From contig JAREWP010000054.1 in assembly GCA_029001845.1 (NCBI GenBank), forward strand, positions 57,609 to 121,608: 64,000 bases of DNA. Reading direction: 5' to 3'. The position numbers and the translations under genes are program-made. Below, piece after piece: positions 17,980-28,255 of the stretch (position 1 is the stretch's first letter; each line of letters begins with the position of its first letter). Below the pieces are notes generated by a model. That model was not told the origin of the DNA, made no database searches, and saw only the letters and a program-made list of their open reading frames with translations. The DNA comes from Candidatus Magnetocorallium paracelense. GTDB taxonomy: Bacteria; Nitrospirota; Thermodesulfovibrionia; Thermodesulfovibrionales; Magnetobacteriaceae.

Positions 17980-20334
17980 TCACAACTTTAATGAAATACC
18001 TGTTTCCTCTGTAATTTGATGCAGAGTTTTTAATGAGCCCTTAAAATCGTATGCAGAGAGTTGTTTTGCAAGGCAGTTAAAATAAGTCTCATTCCCCGAT
18101 AATTCTATAAAGCACTCTTTTATTTCTTCGAGATAAATCTCGGCGTCAGTATCGTTCTCTTTTATTAATCCCGATAATTCTGTCAACAAATGGGCGAATT
18201 TTTCAATATCGCATTTATCGAGTGTTTTTGATTCGTTTTTCTTTACAGAAACATTGGAGAGAGTGCCGTCTCTCTCCCGATCGTGGTGCAGTATTGAGCG
18301 CCTTCCCGATAACCTGAATTGCTCGAGTCGGCTCCACCGGACCAGTGTTTTGTAAAGTCGGTCCGGATCGACCGGCTTCGAAATGTGATCGTTCATACCG
18401 GCTTCCAAACATTTCTCCCTGTCTCCACTCATTGCATAGGCTGTCATGGCGATAATTGGAAGATCTTTTCTGCCTGTTTTACGTATATTCCCGGTTGCCT
18501 CATATCCGTCCATTTCCGGCATCTGTATATCCATGAGCACCAGATTATAGTCTTGACGATTAACAGCTTTAACGGCTTCTCTTCCGTTATTGACGACATC
18601 CACTTCCATGCCTGCCTCTGTAAGCAGTTCCACAGCCACCTGTTGATTTAATTCGTTATCTTCTGCTAAAAGAATCTTTAAGCCTGCAAGGTGTTTCAAC
18701 AACTCGTCACTGTCAATAGGTTTTTTCTCAACATCGCTTTCGGAAAGAGGCAGTCCGAATACGGCAGAAAAAGTAAATACACTCCCCTTACCGGGATCGC
18801 TCTCCACCATAATATTCCCCCCCATCATCTCGACAAGCCTCTTACTTATGACAAGGCCCAATCCCGTTCCTTCATATTTTCTCGTTGTCGAGCTGTCCAT
18901 CTGAGAAAAGGGTTGAAACAGTCTGCCCATCTGTTCTTTGGTCATCCCGATACCGGTATCGCTAACGCTGAAATTCAGCGTCACCTCACCACTAACTTCA
19001 TTCGTTTTCTTAACGCCTAAGACAACCTCACCGGAATCCGTGAACTTTACGCCATTATCGGTAAGATTATTCAGTACCTGACCTAATCTCAGCGGATCTC
19101 CGACCAATAACTCAGGGACATCGCCATTAACGGATAAGACAAACTCGATCCCCTTTTCACGGGCTCTTGTAAATATCAAATCCGACAGGTTTTGGAAGAC
19201 ATCGTCAAGCGAAAAAACCACATGCTCCATTTCCAGCTTCTCTGCTTCTATCTTTGAAAAATCAAGTATATCGTTTATAATGCGAAGAAGGTTTTTTGAA
19301 GCTGAATCCATCCTTTCGACAAAGCTCCTCAGTTGCGGGGTCAAGTCAGCCTCAAGACAAAGATAGGTCATTCCTATAATGGCATTCAAAGGGGTTCGGA
19401 GTTCATGACTTACAGTAGCCAGAAAAACGCTTTTCGCCCTGTTCGCCGTTTCGGCAGCCTCCTTGGCTATTGTCAGGGCGTCCTCTGCTTTCTTACGTTC
19501 CAAAACCTCGGCGCCGAGTTCTTTTGTCCGCTTTTGCACCCTTTCCTCGAGTTGACGATTAAAATCCTGCAACCCCTTTGCAGAGGCCAGTAACTTTTGG
19601 GCCATCCCGTTAAAAGCTTCCTCCAGTACCTTTAACTCATGCCTGCCTTTGGCCTGAATATCCACGTGGAAATGTTCGAGAGCCTCCAGATTGATCCTCT
19701 CGGCAGCGGATGTCAAAACTGTAAGGGGCTTACTCAACATGATACGACCGACCCATAAAAAAATCACCCACAAAGCGATGGTCTTCAGTATGGCGTTAAC
19801 AACGATAAAGACAATCCCGTATTGAATACGTTCCCATACAACGTCGCGAGTCGAGTAGAGCGTAATATTGCCCACAGCCGTTTTTCCTGTTCTGTGGTCA
19901 TTGTATTCGATCGGCATGGTACGATAAAACATTTCCGCTATCGAGGGCGTTCTTCTTCCGCTGTCAGACTCGGGTAAATTATTCAAAGTCTCGGAGACGA
20001 TATTCCCGTCCCGTATAAAGGTACCGACCGAAATAACTCCCAAAACATCGGAATCCACAGTGACTCCCTTAATAAAGGGGATTCTGTTGATGCCTTTTAC
20101 CAGCGCCTTTAACTGCTTTTCATTTCCCGTCCAAATAGCTCTTGCAAGCCCCGGGGCGAATGTGGAGTGAGATGCCGTTATATCTTTCATAATCGTATCT
20201 TTCGTATCGTAATAATCTCCAACGATATGAATGACTGTAAGCGTAACGGTGATAATGACGTAAATAGAAAAGACTACCCCCAAAACACGTGTAGTAATGG
20301 AATCTTTAATATTTACTTTATAGTCAGTCGTCAT
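17980..20334 (-). CDS. Hybrid sensor histidine kinase with periplasmic sensor domain
   Basis: A 784-residue membrane kinase. Membrane span 1 (about 14-36); a periplasmic domain (37-175); span 2 (about 178-202); a HAMP-like helix pair and coiled coil (205-290); HisKA with His310 (SHELRTP); HATPase (about 420-530, [11 protein letters not shown] and [14 protein letters not shown]); receiver with Asp602 ([13 protein letters not shown]). After the receiver there is no Hpt histidine. The last ~80 residues ([24 protein letters not shown]) match the extreme C-terminus of the BvgS-like kinase (QYLEEINAYL, LSLYDYKGAMETL), so the two kinases are paralogous downstream of the membrane. It could feed the neighbour's Hpt domain. 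Signal unknown. Confidence 0.9.
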   Translation of the reverse strand: MTTDYKVNIKDSITTRVLGVVFSIYVIITVTLTVIHIVGDYYDTKDTIMKDITASHSTFAPGLARAIWTGNEKQLKALVKGINRIPFIKGVTVDSDVLGVISVGTFIRDGNIVSETLNNLPESDSGRRTPSIAEMFYRTMPIEYNDHRTGKTAVGNITLYSTRDVVWERIQYGIVFIVVNAILKTIALWVIFLWVGRIMLSKPLTVLTSAAERINLEALEHFHVDIQAKGRHELKVLEEAFNGMAQKLLASAKGLQDFNRQLEERVQKRTKELGAEVLERKKAEDALTIAKEAAETANRAKSVFLATVSHELRTPLNAIIGMTYLCLEADLTPQLRSFVERMDSASKNLLRIINDILDFSKIEAEKLEMEHVVFSLDDVFQNLSDLIFTRAREKGIEFVLSVNGDVPELLVGDPLRLGQVLNNLTDNGVKFTDSGEVVLGVKKTNEVSGEVTLNFSVSDTGIGMTKEQMGRLFQPFSQMDSSTTRKYEGTGLGLVISKRLVEMMGGNIMVESDPGKGSVFTFSAVFGLPLSESDVEKKPIDSDELLKHLAGLKILLAEDNELNQQVAVELLTEAGMEVDVVNNGREAVKAVNRQDYNLVLMDIQMPEMDGYEATGNIRKTGRKDLPIIAMTAYAMSGDREKCLEAGMNDHISKPVDPDRLYKTLVRWSRLEQFRLSGRRSILHHDRERDGTLSNVSVKKNESKTLDKCDIEKFAHLLTELSGLIKENDTDAEIYLEEIKECFIELSGNETYFNCLAKQLSAYDFKGSLKTLHQITEETGISLKL

Positions 20335-21097
20335 TCAATAAACGATTAAAACAGTTTTATAACTGCTTAGGCATATAGGCTGAAGGCTAAAGCAAAATAT
20401 CAAATGACTTGGGAGTGTCAGTCAAATGAAAATATAAAGTTTTATCGATAACGCATGTTTTACCTAAATAGTCTTCAGCCTTCAGTCTGTACGCCTTGTA
20501 GTTATAAAAAATGTACTTCAGATCATCTTACAAGCTCGAAAGAAGCATAGCAAATAGTCAGGGAAAAGTCAAACCGTACCTCCCGATGTTCCATACAGAA
20601 AAAAATTCGCCTAATTTCCGGCCGTCATCCTCGTTTTCTGCATATCTCAACGCATATCCCGTATTCATTATGAGAACTCTCTATTGCTGTATCCGACAGC
20701 AACACATTGTTATTTACAGCGAACCGGTTAGGCACAAGGCATAAGGTTGGATTTTTCTTATGCCTGACGCCCTGAATAGCGATTAATATAAAGTGTCTCT
20801 GTCGTATTAATTCATATTTATAGTTACTTTTTATTATCCCATATTCAGGTGTGCAGGGGCAAAGCATATATCCAGGACTTTTGATCCCATGTTTCTAAGT
20901 GGTTGTTTTATAAGGATACGTAGAAATGAAAGAGGAAAATTTTAATAGAACACAAAATTGAGAGAGCAACCGTAGGCATTGATGATGTTTGTTTTTAAAT
21001 CGAAAATGATAATTTAAGCTTACCGCTTTTTATAATAGATGCGTTACAGGGGTTTTAGATTTTAAACCTATGCAAAAGGCTGTTGGATGATGGCAGA
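20335..21097. other. Intergenic region, about 760 bases, with one dispersed repeat
   Basis: No gene seen. Bases about 20370-20510 contain GGCTGAAGGCTAAAG on the left, AAAGTTTTATCGATAACGCATG in the middle and CAGCCTTCAGTCT on the right. The same middle and right parts recur at 24540-24612, and a diverged copy at about 40966-41246. The remainder is AT-rich and non-coding in all frames that I could credit. Confidence 0.55.
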
Positions 21098-22951
21098 TCA
21101 TTCACCAAGCTGCTCGTCAAACTCTCTTGTCTTTCGATCAAGTTCATTATGGACGCTCTCCAGTTCAGAAAAGAGAGTTTCAATTCTTAATCGTGCATCG
21201 TGGATGGCCTTTGATGTTTGTTTGATAGTCTCTCCGTCCCCCTTAAGGGAGGCTTCGAGCAGGTCATGATTGTTTTGCTCGCTCTTTTCTTCCAACTCGA
21301 CAATCTCGGTCTCTATCCTCTCCATCTTGGCCCTAAGCTCTCCCAGAACTTTGGATTTCTCTTTGATTACTTCGGCTCTGATGCGTCTCTGCTGTTTTTT
21401 ATTATTAACCCGATCGACGACGACTCCTTTGCAGAGTCCGGCCTTATTATCTCCCCTCTCTTCTTTCCATCCGGTGCGCTCAAGAAAGTCTTCATAAGAG
21501 CCTTCAAAAAGCGTTACTTTGCCTCCGTCAAAAACAATAAGCCTCTCTGCAAAAGAGCGTAATATCATCTCGCTGTGAGTAACGATAATAACTGCGCCAT
21601 CAAATACACTGACAGCATCAAGGAGTGATTCAGTGGACTCCATGTCCAGATGGTTGGTCGGTTCGTCCAACAGTAAAAGATTGGCGGGACTGACTAAAAG
21701 TTTTCCTAAAAGAACACGGCTCTTTTCACCGCCCGAGAGATAACGGATTTTCTTTAATGCAATGTCTCCGGGAAACATCATGGCTCCGCATATGCCCCTT
21801 GCGGACCGCATGTCGCGATAGGGATGCGCATTCAAAATTTCCTCCTCAACTGTACTATCCTGGTTCAGACGTATGATATTGGTTTGTCCGAAACAGGCGG
21901 CCTTTAGATATTTGTGGGATGTGACAGAACCTCCCAGAGGAGTCAGTTCTCCTGCCAGCAGATTAAGAAGAGTTGTCTTTCCCTTACCATTCCTTCCGAT
22001 AATCCCGATTCTGTCCTTTTTCCCTACAAAAAAACTTAACCCATCAATTAGCAGGGGACAGGATCGGTCGAACCCAAAGGAAAGCTCTCTCACTTCCATC
22101 AACTGCTTTCCTGTAAAAGGCGCGGCATTAAATGTAAACTCAAGATTCCTTATTTCAGAAAGTTTATCCAACTGTTCTCTTTTTTGCAAAGCCTTAATCC
22201 TGGACTGAACAGCGCGAGCCTTGGTAGCCTTTGCTCTGAAACGATTAATAAAACGTTCGGCCTCTTTCCGTTTCTTTTCATCGTTTATCCTCGTTTTTTC
22301 ATATATCTCTTCTTCCAGCAGAAGCCGATTATACACTTTTTCCGTTGTCCCGGCTTCTTTTTTTATTTTACAGCGATGAATAGCCATCGTATGAGTCGTC
22401 ACACTATCCATAAAATCTCTGTCATGGGTGATGATAATCAGTTCGTTCTTCCAGTTCCTTAAAAAGCGTACAAGCCATCGCAAGGAAACAATATCTAGAT
22501 AGTTTGTCGGTTCATCGAGAAGCAGAAGATTGGGATCGGAAAGCAGGGCTTTTGCAAGGTTTAGTCTTACCTGAAAACCTCCGGACAGGTCCATGGGATT
22601 TCTATTGAAATCATCGCTTGAAAATCCGAGTCCTAAAAGAACGGTTTCCGCCTTATAAGACTTATCACCATCGTTTTCATCTGAAAAGAGACTCAGACAG
22701 GCCTCATCCAGGACTCTCCCCATGGTAAACTCTATATGCTGGTCCAAATGACCTGTTTTGTAATTGTCAGGCATGGTGACAGTACCGGCGTCCGGATGCT
22801 CCATTCCCAGCAATATTCTGAAAAGAGTGGTCTTGCCATGGCCGTTTCTGCCTACAAGCCCTATCCTTTCACAGGCGTTGACCGTAAAAGAGACCTTGTC
22901 AAAAACAACCTGACTGCCATATGATTTATCGAGATCCTTAACCTGTATCAT
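21098..22951 (-). CDS. ABC-F family ATPase (ribosome-associated, Uup/EttA-like)
   Basis: A 617-residue soluble protein with two ABC domains and no membrane segment. Domain 1 has Walker A GRNGHGKTT (about 35-43), signature LSGGFQVRLNLAKAL and LLLDEPTNYLD. Domain 2 has GRNGKGKTT (about 321-329), LSGGEKSRVLLGKLL and LLLDEPTNHLD. Between them is the charged linker (about 225-275) that enters the ribosomal tRNA site in ABC-F proteins. The C-terminal ~90 residues form a coiled coil like that of Uup (DNA or ribosome binding). The likely role is rescue of stalled translation. Whether it is Uup, YheS-like or a resistance factor cannot be decided by eye. Confidence 0.93.
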   Translation of the reverse strand: MIQVKDLDKSYGSQVVFDKVSFTVNACERIGLVGRNGHGKTTLFRILLGMEHPDAGTVTMPDNYKTGHLDQHIEFTMGRVLDEACLSLFSDENDGDKSYKAETVLLGLGFSSDDFNRNPMDLSGGFQVRLNLAKALLSDPNLLLLDEPTNYLDIVSLRWLVRFLRNWKNELIIITHDRDFMDSVTTHTMAIHRCKIKKEAGTTEKVYNRLLLEEEIYEKTRINDEKKRKEAERFINRFRAKATKARAVQSRIKALQKREQLDKLSEIRNLEFTFNAAPFTGKQLMEVRELSFGFDRSCPLLIDGLSFFVGKKDRIGIIGRNGKGKTTLLNLLAGELTPLGGSVTSHKYLKAACFGQTNIIRLNQDSTVEEEILNAHPYRDMRSARGICGAMMFPGDIALKKIRYLSGGEKSRVLLGKLLVSPANLLLLDEPTNHLDMESTESLLDAVSVFDGAVIIVTHSEMILRSFAERLIVFDGGKVTLFEGSYEDFLERTGWKEERGDNKAGLCKGVVVDRVNNKKQQRRIRAEVIKEKSKVLGELRAKMERIETEIVELEEKSEQNNHDLLEASLKGDGETIKQTSKAIHDARLRIETLFSELESVHNELDRKTREFDEQLGE

Positions 22952-22981
22952 CTGAGTAATCCGAAACCCGGTGCAGGTTCA

Positions 22982-23112
22982 ATACCATTAACTTAAGGGG
23001 TGAAGCGACTTCCGATTGAAGCTGGTCATGTCTGAGAAGGCGCAGCGAAGCGGAGCCTTCGAGTTTAGCCGCTGGAGGCGGAAGGTGCTTTGCTCCTTAA
23101 GTTAATGACATT
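22982..23112. mobile_element. MITE-like element, copy 2 (family A)
   Basis: Full-length ~131-bp copy, left end CCATTAACTTAAGGGGTGAAGC, right end GCTTTGCTCCTTAAGTTAATG. It lies 63 bases before copy 3 in the same orientation, upstream of the divergently transcribed ABC-F gene. Confidence 0.8.
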
Positions 23113-23174
23113 GGGTGCAGGTTAATATATCAAATAAAGGGGCGGATTCTCAATAATAAGCTCAACCTGTATAT

Positions 23175-23279
23175 CAATACCATTAACTTAAGGGGTGAAG
23201 CGACTTCCGACTGAAGCGGAGCCTTCGAGTTTAGCCGCTGAAAGCGGAAGTCGCTTTGCTCCTTAAGTTAATGACATTG
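23175..23279. mobile_element. MITE-like element, copy 3, internally deleted (family A)
   Basis: Same ends as copy 2 but about 26 bases shorter. The segment between two GAAGC(T/G)G-type motifs (containing TCATGTCTGAGAAGGCGCAGC in the other copies) is missing, as expected from a deletion between short direct repeats. Copies 2 and 3 fill most of the 438-base gap 22952-23389. Confidence 0.8.
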
Positions 23280-23389
23280 ACCTGTATATACCATAGTGAA
23301 TACTCACAACAATATATCTTTGCGTCACTTCACCTCTTTGTGAGATAATATTGTATACATTCTCTTAACTCAGGCAAGGAGTATTAGTT

Positions 23390-24529
23390 ATGAAATATAC
23401 CGATGTTTGCGCCTTTATCGGTCGACAAAATGAAATGGGAATTTTAAATCGCTGGATAAACGGTCAACCCCAAAATATGCTTTTTATGTATGGTCCAAAA
23501 AGCAGCGGTAAAACCACTTTATTATATAAATTCGTGAAAGAGAATTTGCAAAACAAAGGGTATGATATAAAATACGTTAACCTTAGAGAGATACTTATTA
23601 CGAATTACAAGGATTTTATACAAACTTTTTTTAAAACAAATCAATCCGATAAAGAGGATGTAAAAGAGACGAGACAATATAATTTAGGATTCTTTAAGTT
23701 AAATATAGAGGAATATAAAGGACTGGAGAGTAAACAAATCGATCCTTTTAAATTACTGAAAGTAAAATTCCAGGGATTGAACAGCAAAAATATCAGGCCC
23801 GTAATCATTATAGATGAACTCCAGGCCCTTGAATACATCTATATGAACGGTCAGAGAGAGCTGTTAAAGGAGCTTTTTAATTTCTTCGTAGCCATGACAA
23901 AGGAATCCCATCTCTGCCATGTGATCCTGGCAAGTAGTGACGGATATTTCATTGACAAAATATACAACGATTCGAAGTTGAGAAAAACCTCTGAATTTTT
24001 ATCTGTCGATTATCTGGATAGAGATCATACTTATTATTGGCTGAGAAATATCGATAAAGAGAGTCAGGTAACCGGGTATGTTCTTTCAGAGATTCAAATC
24101 GATACGATTTGGGATAAACTGGGAGGGAGTCCATGGGAAATTAGTGTATTATTAAATGCACTGATGTCAGCGGCAAAAGATAATAAAGTAAAGGATAAAG
24201 ATTTTGAGGAGATAATCGAAAAAACAATGGTCGAGCAGAGGAGTATTTTTGCGTTATATTCGGAATTTTATAAAGAAAAAGAGGAGCTCTTAAAAGAGAT
24301 TAACAGGCATATAAAAAATAAAGGTTATTTCGTCGGTCGAGATTTGGAGGGGTTAATAGAAAATGGATTTTATAACAGGGACAGTTTAAAAGAAGAAGTG
24401 ATCAACCTTATAAGAAATAACTTCCTGGCCCTTGATCCGGTTAAGGCCATATATACCCTTCAGGGAAGGAGTATGGAAAACGGTCTTCAAATGTTTGTTG
24501 AAATGATCGGGGAGGGGAAAAACGTATGA
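23390..24529 (+). CDS. Archaeal-type (ATPase_2) P-loop ATPase
   Basis: A 379-residue STAND-like AAA+ ATPase of the PF01637 type. Walker A is GPKSSGKT (35-42), Walker B is PVIIIDELQAL (about 138-148), and a sensor-like VILASSDGYF follows (about 178-187). The C-terminal third looks like a winged-helix region without a nuclease domain. Family members are widespread in archaea and scattered in bacteria, often mobile; their function is mostly unknown (some linked to DNA mobility or toxin-like systems). The gene is more AT-rich and lysine-rich than its neighbours and is bracketed by repeats (22982-23279 and 24540-24612), which suggests acquisition by transfer. Confidence 0.8.
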   Translation: MKYTDVCAFIGRQNEMGILNRWINGQPQNMLFMYGPKSSGKTTLLYKFVKENLQNKGYDIKYVNLREILITNYKDFIQTFFKTNQSDKEDVKETRQYNLGFFKLNIEEYKGLESKQIDPFKLLKVKFQGLNSKNIRPVIIIDELQALEYIYMNGQRELLKELFNFFVAMTKESHLCHVILASSDGYFIDKIYNDSKLRKTSEFLSVDYLDRDHTYYWLRNIDKESQVTGYVLSEIQIDTIWDKLGGSPWEISVLLNALMSAAKDNKVKDKDFEEIIEKTMVEQRSIFALYSEFYKEKEELLKEINRHIKNKGYFVGRDLEGLIENGFYNRDSLKEEVINLIRNNFLALDPVKAIYTLQGRSMENGLQMFVEMIGEGKNV

Positions 24530-24539
24530 GTGTTGACCA

Positions 24540-24612
24540 ATAGAAAACTCAAAGTTTTATCGATAGCGCATGTTTTATCTGACAGTCCTCAGCCTATAGT
24601 CTATACACCTAA
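24540..24612. repeat. Dispersed intergenic repeat (second copy of the 20370-20510 repeat)
   Basis: AAAGTTTTATCGATAGCGCATG followed by TTTTATCTGACAGTCCTCAGCC closely matches the repeat at about 20440-20495. It lies just after the ATPase gene. The rest of the gap to 24787 holds no credible gene. Confidence 0.55.
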
Positions 24613-24787
24613 GTAGCTGCCTCGTTTTTAGACATAAACCATTGAAAATACAGGATCATACCGGACAAATGCCTGAATTGAAGGCGCCTTTTAACACTAT
24701 ATTGCCTTTGTTAATCTTTAGTTGTACAATATACTATGTTTTCATTTTGAAGACAGAAAGTGCATACAGCCAAACCCGGAGGTGGAA

Positions 24788-25654
24788 GTGCAGGAGAATT
24801 ATTACGACAATGTTGCCGATACTCTGCCTGAAGCATATAAAAGAGGACTGCGACAGCGCATCGACGATAAACAGCTCGATCTTCCCATGCTCCCCGATGT
24901 TGCTGCTCAAATCATAGGAGAAGGATTTCATCAGGATACGGATGTACTAAAATTATCGGGAATGATCCATCGTGACCCGGCTCTTGCAGGTCATGTCCTT
25001 CGTGTGGCCAATTCACCGATTTATTGCCCGGGCGCCCCGATCGTATCGTTGCAACAGGCTCTGGTTCGTTTAGGAATGACACAGATACGTGAAATAGTCG
25101 TTTCCGTAGCCATTAAATCGAAAGTTTTTAAATCCGAAGAGTTTCATGACGACCTTGTAATATTGTGGAAGCACTCTGCCGCAGCGGCTGCATACGCCAG
25201 GGAGATCGCCAAAATAATCAGAACCAATGTTGAGAATGCCTTTCTTTGCGGACTCCTCCATGATGTTGGCAAACCAATTGTCCTCATGGCCCTTTCAGAG
25301 CTGAAAAAGAATATCCCGGAACCTCTGGATCGTACTCAGGCGATGGAGGCGGCCTCAAAATACCATCAGGAAGTAGGCGAGCTGATTGCCGACCATTGGA
25401 GATTACCGGGAGACCTTAAAAAGGCTATCTCACTCCACCATCAATGCGAAAAAGCGCCAAAAACTCAGGAAACGACAATGATTACATGCCTTGCCAACGG
25501 ATTTTCCCGTTATATACTTACTCAGGACAAGGATTTTCTTGAGGAACTGAAAAAACATCCTCTCCTCGAAATACTAAGTCTGTATCCCGACGATATTGAA
25601 AACCTGATCGAACAGGAAGAGATGGTAGTGAAATTTATGGAGGCAATGATATGA
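24788..25654 (+). CDS. HDOD-domain signalling protein
   Basis: A 288-residue cytoplasmic protein with an HDOD domain (about residues 15-215): LPMLPDVAAQIIGEG, DPALAGHVLRVANSPIY, VVSVAIKS and FLCGLLHDVGKPIVL, a His-Asp pair related to HD phosphohydrolases. HDOD proteins act in regulation linked to c-di-GMP, flagella or growth, usually without proven hydrolase activity. The GTG at 24788 is chosen because GGAGGTG lies five bases upstream; a longer frame from a TTG at 24722 has no such site. The stop overlaps the next ATG by four bases (ATGA), so the two genes are coupled. Confidence 0.85.
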   Translation: MQENYYDNVADTLPEAYKRGLRQRIDDKQLDLPMLPDVAAQIIGEGFHQDTDVLKLSGMIHRDPALAGHVLRVANSPIYCPGAPIVSLQQALVRLGMTQIREIVVSVAIKSKVFKSEEFHDDLVILWKHSAAAAAYAREIAKIIRTNVENAFLCGLLHDVGKPIVLMALSELKKNIPEPLDRTQAMEAASKYHQEVGELIADHWRLPGDLKKAISLHHQCEKAPKTQETTMITCLANGFSRYILTQDKDFLEELKKHPLLEILSLYPDDIENLIEQEEMVVKFMEAMI

Positions 25655-27048
25655 CAGAGGCGCTGAAATACGACATTGTAGTAATAGGAAGCGGTCCGTC
25701 AGGGCAAAAAGCGGCAATACAGGGGGCAAAGGCGGGAAAGAGAGTACTGATTATCGAAAAGGTCCGTGGTGTCGGCGGCGAGTGTGTCCACCACGGAACG
25801 ATTCCCAGTAAAACGCTTCGAGAGGTCACGAACTCACTGGTTTCTTTTAAACAACGAAGCGGTAATGTCTTTAACATAGAGTTTCCCGAAAACCTGACTG
25901 TATCGAGTCTCATGACTCGCCTTGAACGTGTCGTCGCAGGACATGAATGTTACATTGCAGATCAATTCGACAGAAATAACATAGACTGTACTCACGGCAG
26001 GGCAGGGTTCGTTTCTCCCCACGAAGTCGAAATCCAGTCTGTCAACGGCGCCAAAACAATAATAAGAGGAGATTTTATTTTCATTGCTGTCGGTTCACAA
26101 CCCCGTGTTCCCTCAAACGTACCTGTCGATCATGAGCATATCCTTGACAGCGATTCCATTTTATCTATGATATATCTGCCTCACTCCCTTACAGTACTCG
26201 GGGCCGGAGTAATTGCAAGCGAATATGCTTCGATTTTTGCGGCCCTTGGTGTCGAGGTAACGATGATTAATAAATATGAACGCCCCCTGGGATTTTTGGA
26301 ACCGGAACTGACGGACCGTTTTTTAAACAGTTTTGAACGTTCCGGAGGTCGCTATATTGCTAATGAAGAGGTTGAAGAGGTTGGTTTTAACGGCCTTGAA
26401 GTCGTAACGAAACTCAAGAGCGGTAAAATTGTAAATTCAGAAAAAATGCTTTGCGCCATGGGCAGAAAAGCCGCACTGCGAGGTTTGAATCTAAATGCAG
26501 CCGGCTTAGAGGTGAGCAAAAGGGGGTACATAGAAGTCAATGAACACTGCCAGACCAGAGTACCTCACATTTATGCAATCGGCGACGTTATCGGCCCGCC
26601 GGCCCTCGCGGCCAGTGCAATGGAGCAGGGGCGTTGCGCCGTTTGCCATGCATTGAATATGGACGTTGGAATTTCAAAGGAAATAATTCCTGTTGGAATA
26701 TACGCAATTCCCGAAATCGCCGGTATCGGTCTAAATGAAGCGGAAGCTTCAGAAAAAGGAATAGATACGATTGTCGGCCGTGCAGATTTCCATGAAATAG
26801 CAAGAGGTCATATTGCCGACATTCAGGATGGATTTTTAAAAATGGTGGCGGACAGAAAGAGTAAAAGGCTCCTTGGAGTACAAATAGTCGGGGAAGGAGC
26901 AACGGAACTGATTCATCTGGGTCAAATGGCTATGATTTGTAATTATGGAGTCGATATCTTTGTGGAAACGGTTTTTAATTTCCCGACTTTAGCCGAAGCT
27001 TACCGTGTGGCGGCTCTCGACATTCTTGGGAAATTGCATCAGATGTAA
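25651..27048 (+). CDS. Soluble pyridine nucleotide transhydrogenase-like flavoprotein (SthA type)
   Basis: A 465-residue two-dinucleotide-binding-domain flavoprotein. FAD motif GSGPSG (13-18), NAD(P) motif near LTVLGAGVIASEYASIFAALG (about 180-200), the ATRMGXXG-like IYAIGDVIGPPALAASAMEQG, and the C-terminal dimer domain. The redox-disulfide position reads GGECVHHGTIPSK: Cys45 is present but the second cysteine of dihydrolipoamide dehydrogenase is replaced by Thr50, as in SthA (CTHWGT in E. coli). That argues for NADPH/NAD+ transhydrogenation rather than a disulfide reductase. Overlap with the HDOD gene by four bases. Confidence 0.85.
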   Translation: MTEALKYDIVVIGSGPSGQKAAIQGAKAGKRVLIIEKVRGVGGECVHHGTIPSKTLREVTNSLVSFKQRSGNVFNIEFPENLTVSSLMTRLERVVAGHECYIADQFDRNNIDCTHGRAGFVSPHEVEIQSVNGAKTIIRGDFIFIAVGSQPRVPSNVPVDHEHILDSDSILSMIYLPHSLTVLGAGVIASEYASIFAALGVEVTMINKYERPLGFLEPELTDRFLNSFERSGGRYIANEEVEEVGFNGLEVVTKLKSGKIVNSEKMLCAMGRKAALRGLNLNAAGLEVSKRGYIEVNEHCQTRVPHIYAIGDVIGPPALAASAMEQGRCAVCHALNMDVGISKEIIPVGIYAIPEIAGIGLNEAEASEKGIDTIVGRADFHEIARGHIADIQDGFLKMVADRKSKRLLGVQIVGEGATELIHLGQMAMICNYGVDIFVETVFNFPTLAEAYRVAALDILGKLHQM

Positions 27049-27073
27049 GGGGTGAGACGACCCTGAAGAATGA

Positions 27074-27370
27074 TCAATGAAGGAACCTCTGTTTAGTCAC
27101 TTTGAACTGAGCTATTATTTTTTTAGCCCTTTTAGACAACTCCCAACATATCACATAAAGAAGTTTTATCTTACTCCGCTCGCTTATTTTTTCACAGAAC
27201 AACGATTTCGAATGAGCAATCATAGTCCCGTCTGAGTCCAGAATATAATGACCGCACCAAAAACATCTTTCCCACTCGCTTACCTGACGGCTGACGCACT
27301 CCGGATGCCTTAAAAATGCAGATTTTTCTCTGCACCATATATTATAATTCTTGGATTTTCTGTTTTCCAT
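27074..27370 (-). CDS. Small hypothetical protein with a CxxC pair
   Basis: A 98-residue basic protein. The only visible feature is CFWCGHYIL (about 36-44) with a further cysteine pair candidate at 13 and 25 and one at 59, which could form a zinc site. No signal peptide and no family recognised. There is no strong Shine-Dalgarno before the ATG at 27370. It may be a real small gene, or a chance frame in the gap between the flavoprotein and the SH3 gene. Confidence 0.35.
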   Translation of the reverse strand: MENRKSKNYNIWCREKSAFLRHPECVSRQVSEWERCFWCGHYILDSDGTMIAHSKSLFCEKISERSKIKLLYVICWELSKRAKKIIAQFKVTKQRFLH

Positions 27371-27733
27371 TTAACAATTTATCATTAAATTAGTTATTAG
27401 TGACATATGTCACTAACTTGATATTACATATATACAAATAACATACCGGTTTGCAAGTATAAATAAAAATTTTAAAAATATTTTTTTTGTTTTTTAAAAA
27501 CAACAGCTTATGAACTTTAATCAGGTTTCTTCGATTAATGTCGGATTTTTCAAATAAACTCTATGTTAACCCCTCTAATCCCCATTTTAAAAGCTTTTCT
27601 GCATACGGAGTGTTCGGTGGTGCGATTGTCCGATTTTCCGGGTGTGGGAAAAATGTCACTGATTGTGCGAAAAAGTCTACAAAGTTTGTACGATTATGAT
27701 AAAATAGCAAACTTTTTGAATTGAGGACATCCC
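27371..27733. other. Intergenic region, about 360 bases, no feature recognised
   Basis: Extremely AT-rich, with runs such as AATATTTTTTTTGTTTTTTAAAAA (near 27477-27500). It holds the upstream region of the SH3b gene, whose ATG is preceded by TTGAGGAC. No gene or clear regulatory site was recognised. Confidence 0.5.
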
Positions 27734-28186
27734 ATGAAAAAAAACTTATTTATAATCGCGATTTTCTTTTTTTTATTTATTTTTACCGATAACCTCTCCG
27801 CACTCTGTGTAAAAACATCTGAGGCCAATTTGAGAAGCGGACCCGGTTCCAATTTTAAAAAAACATGGACCGTTTATACTTATATGCCCTTTCGAAAGTT
27901 ATCTCGACAGGGGGAGTGGTATAAAGTGAAGGATGTGGACGGTGAAATTCACTGGATTCACAGAAGCCTTGTTACAGAAAAACATCTCTGTGCCGTTGTA
28001 AAGGTGAAAAAAGCACAAATAAGGTCAGGTCCCGGAAAAAAGTACGATCCCTTGTCAATCAGCCCTGTAGTTAAATATTACTCCTTTAAAGTAATAAAGA
28101 TCGGGAAAAAACGAAAGTGGATGAAACTCCAGGACGAAGTAAAAAACAGAGGTTGGATGTCAAGGGAGCTCCTGTGGGTTAACTAG
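27734..28186 (+). CDS. Exported protein with two bacterial SH3 domains
   Basis: A 150-residue secreted or periplasmic protein: signal peptide (about 1-23, ending near LSA), then two SH3b domains (about 24-83 and 88-149), each opened by a conserved cysteine plus the NLRSGPGSNF or QIRSGPGKKY turn typical of SH3_3. Such domains usually bind peptidoglycan or proteins. No catalytic domain is attached. GAGGAC lies eight bases before the ATG. Confidence 0.88.
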   Translation: MKKNLFIIAIFFFLFIFTDNLSALCVKTSEANLRSGPGSNFKKTWTVYTYMPFRKLSRQGEWYKVKDVDGEIHWIHRSLVTEKHLCAVVKVKKAQIRSGPGKKYDPLSISPVVKYYSFKVIKIGKKRKWMKLQDEVKNRGWMSRELLWVN

Positions 28187-28255
28187 GAATTACCGCGGGG
28201 TGGATTATTGAAGACTTTTTTTGCTAAAATTACTATTTTTTAACGGAGGTATTAA

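Noticed and set aside
25651..27048. Dihydrolipoamide dehydrogenase or mercuric reductase
   Set aside because: The second redox cysteine is replaced by Thr50, and no lipoyl complex or mer genes are adjacent.
27074..27370. Treating the 98-residue CxxC frame as a firm gene
   Set aside because: No ribosome site and no family signal. It was kept only as a low-confidence entry.
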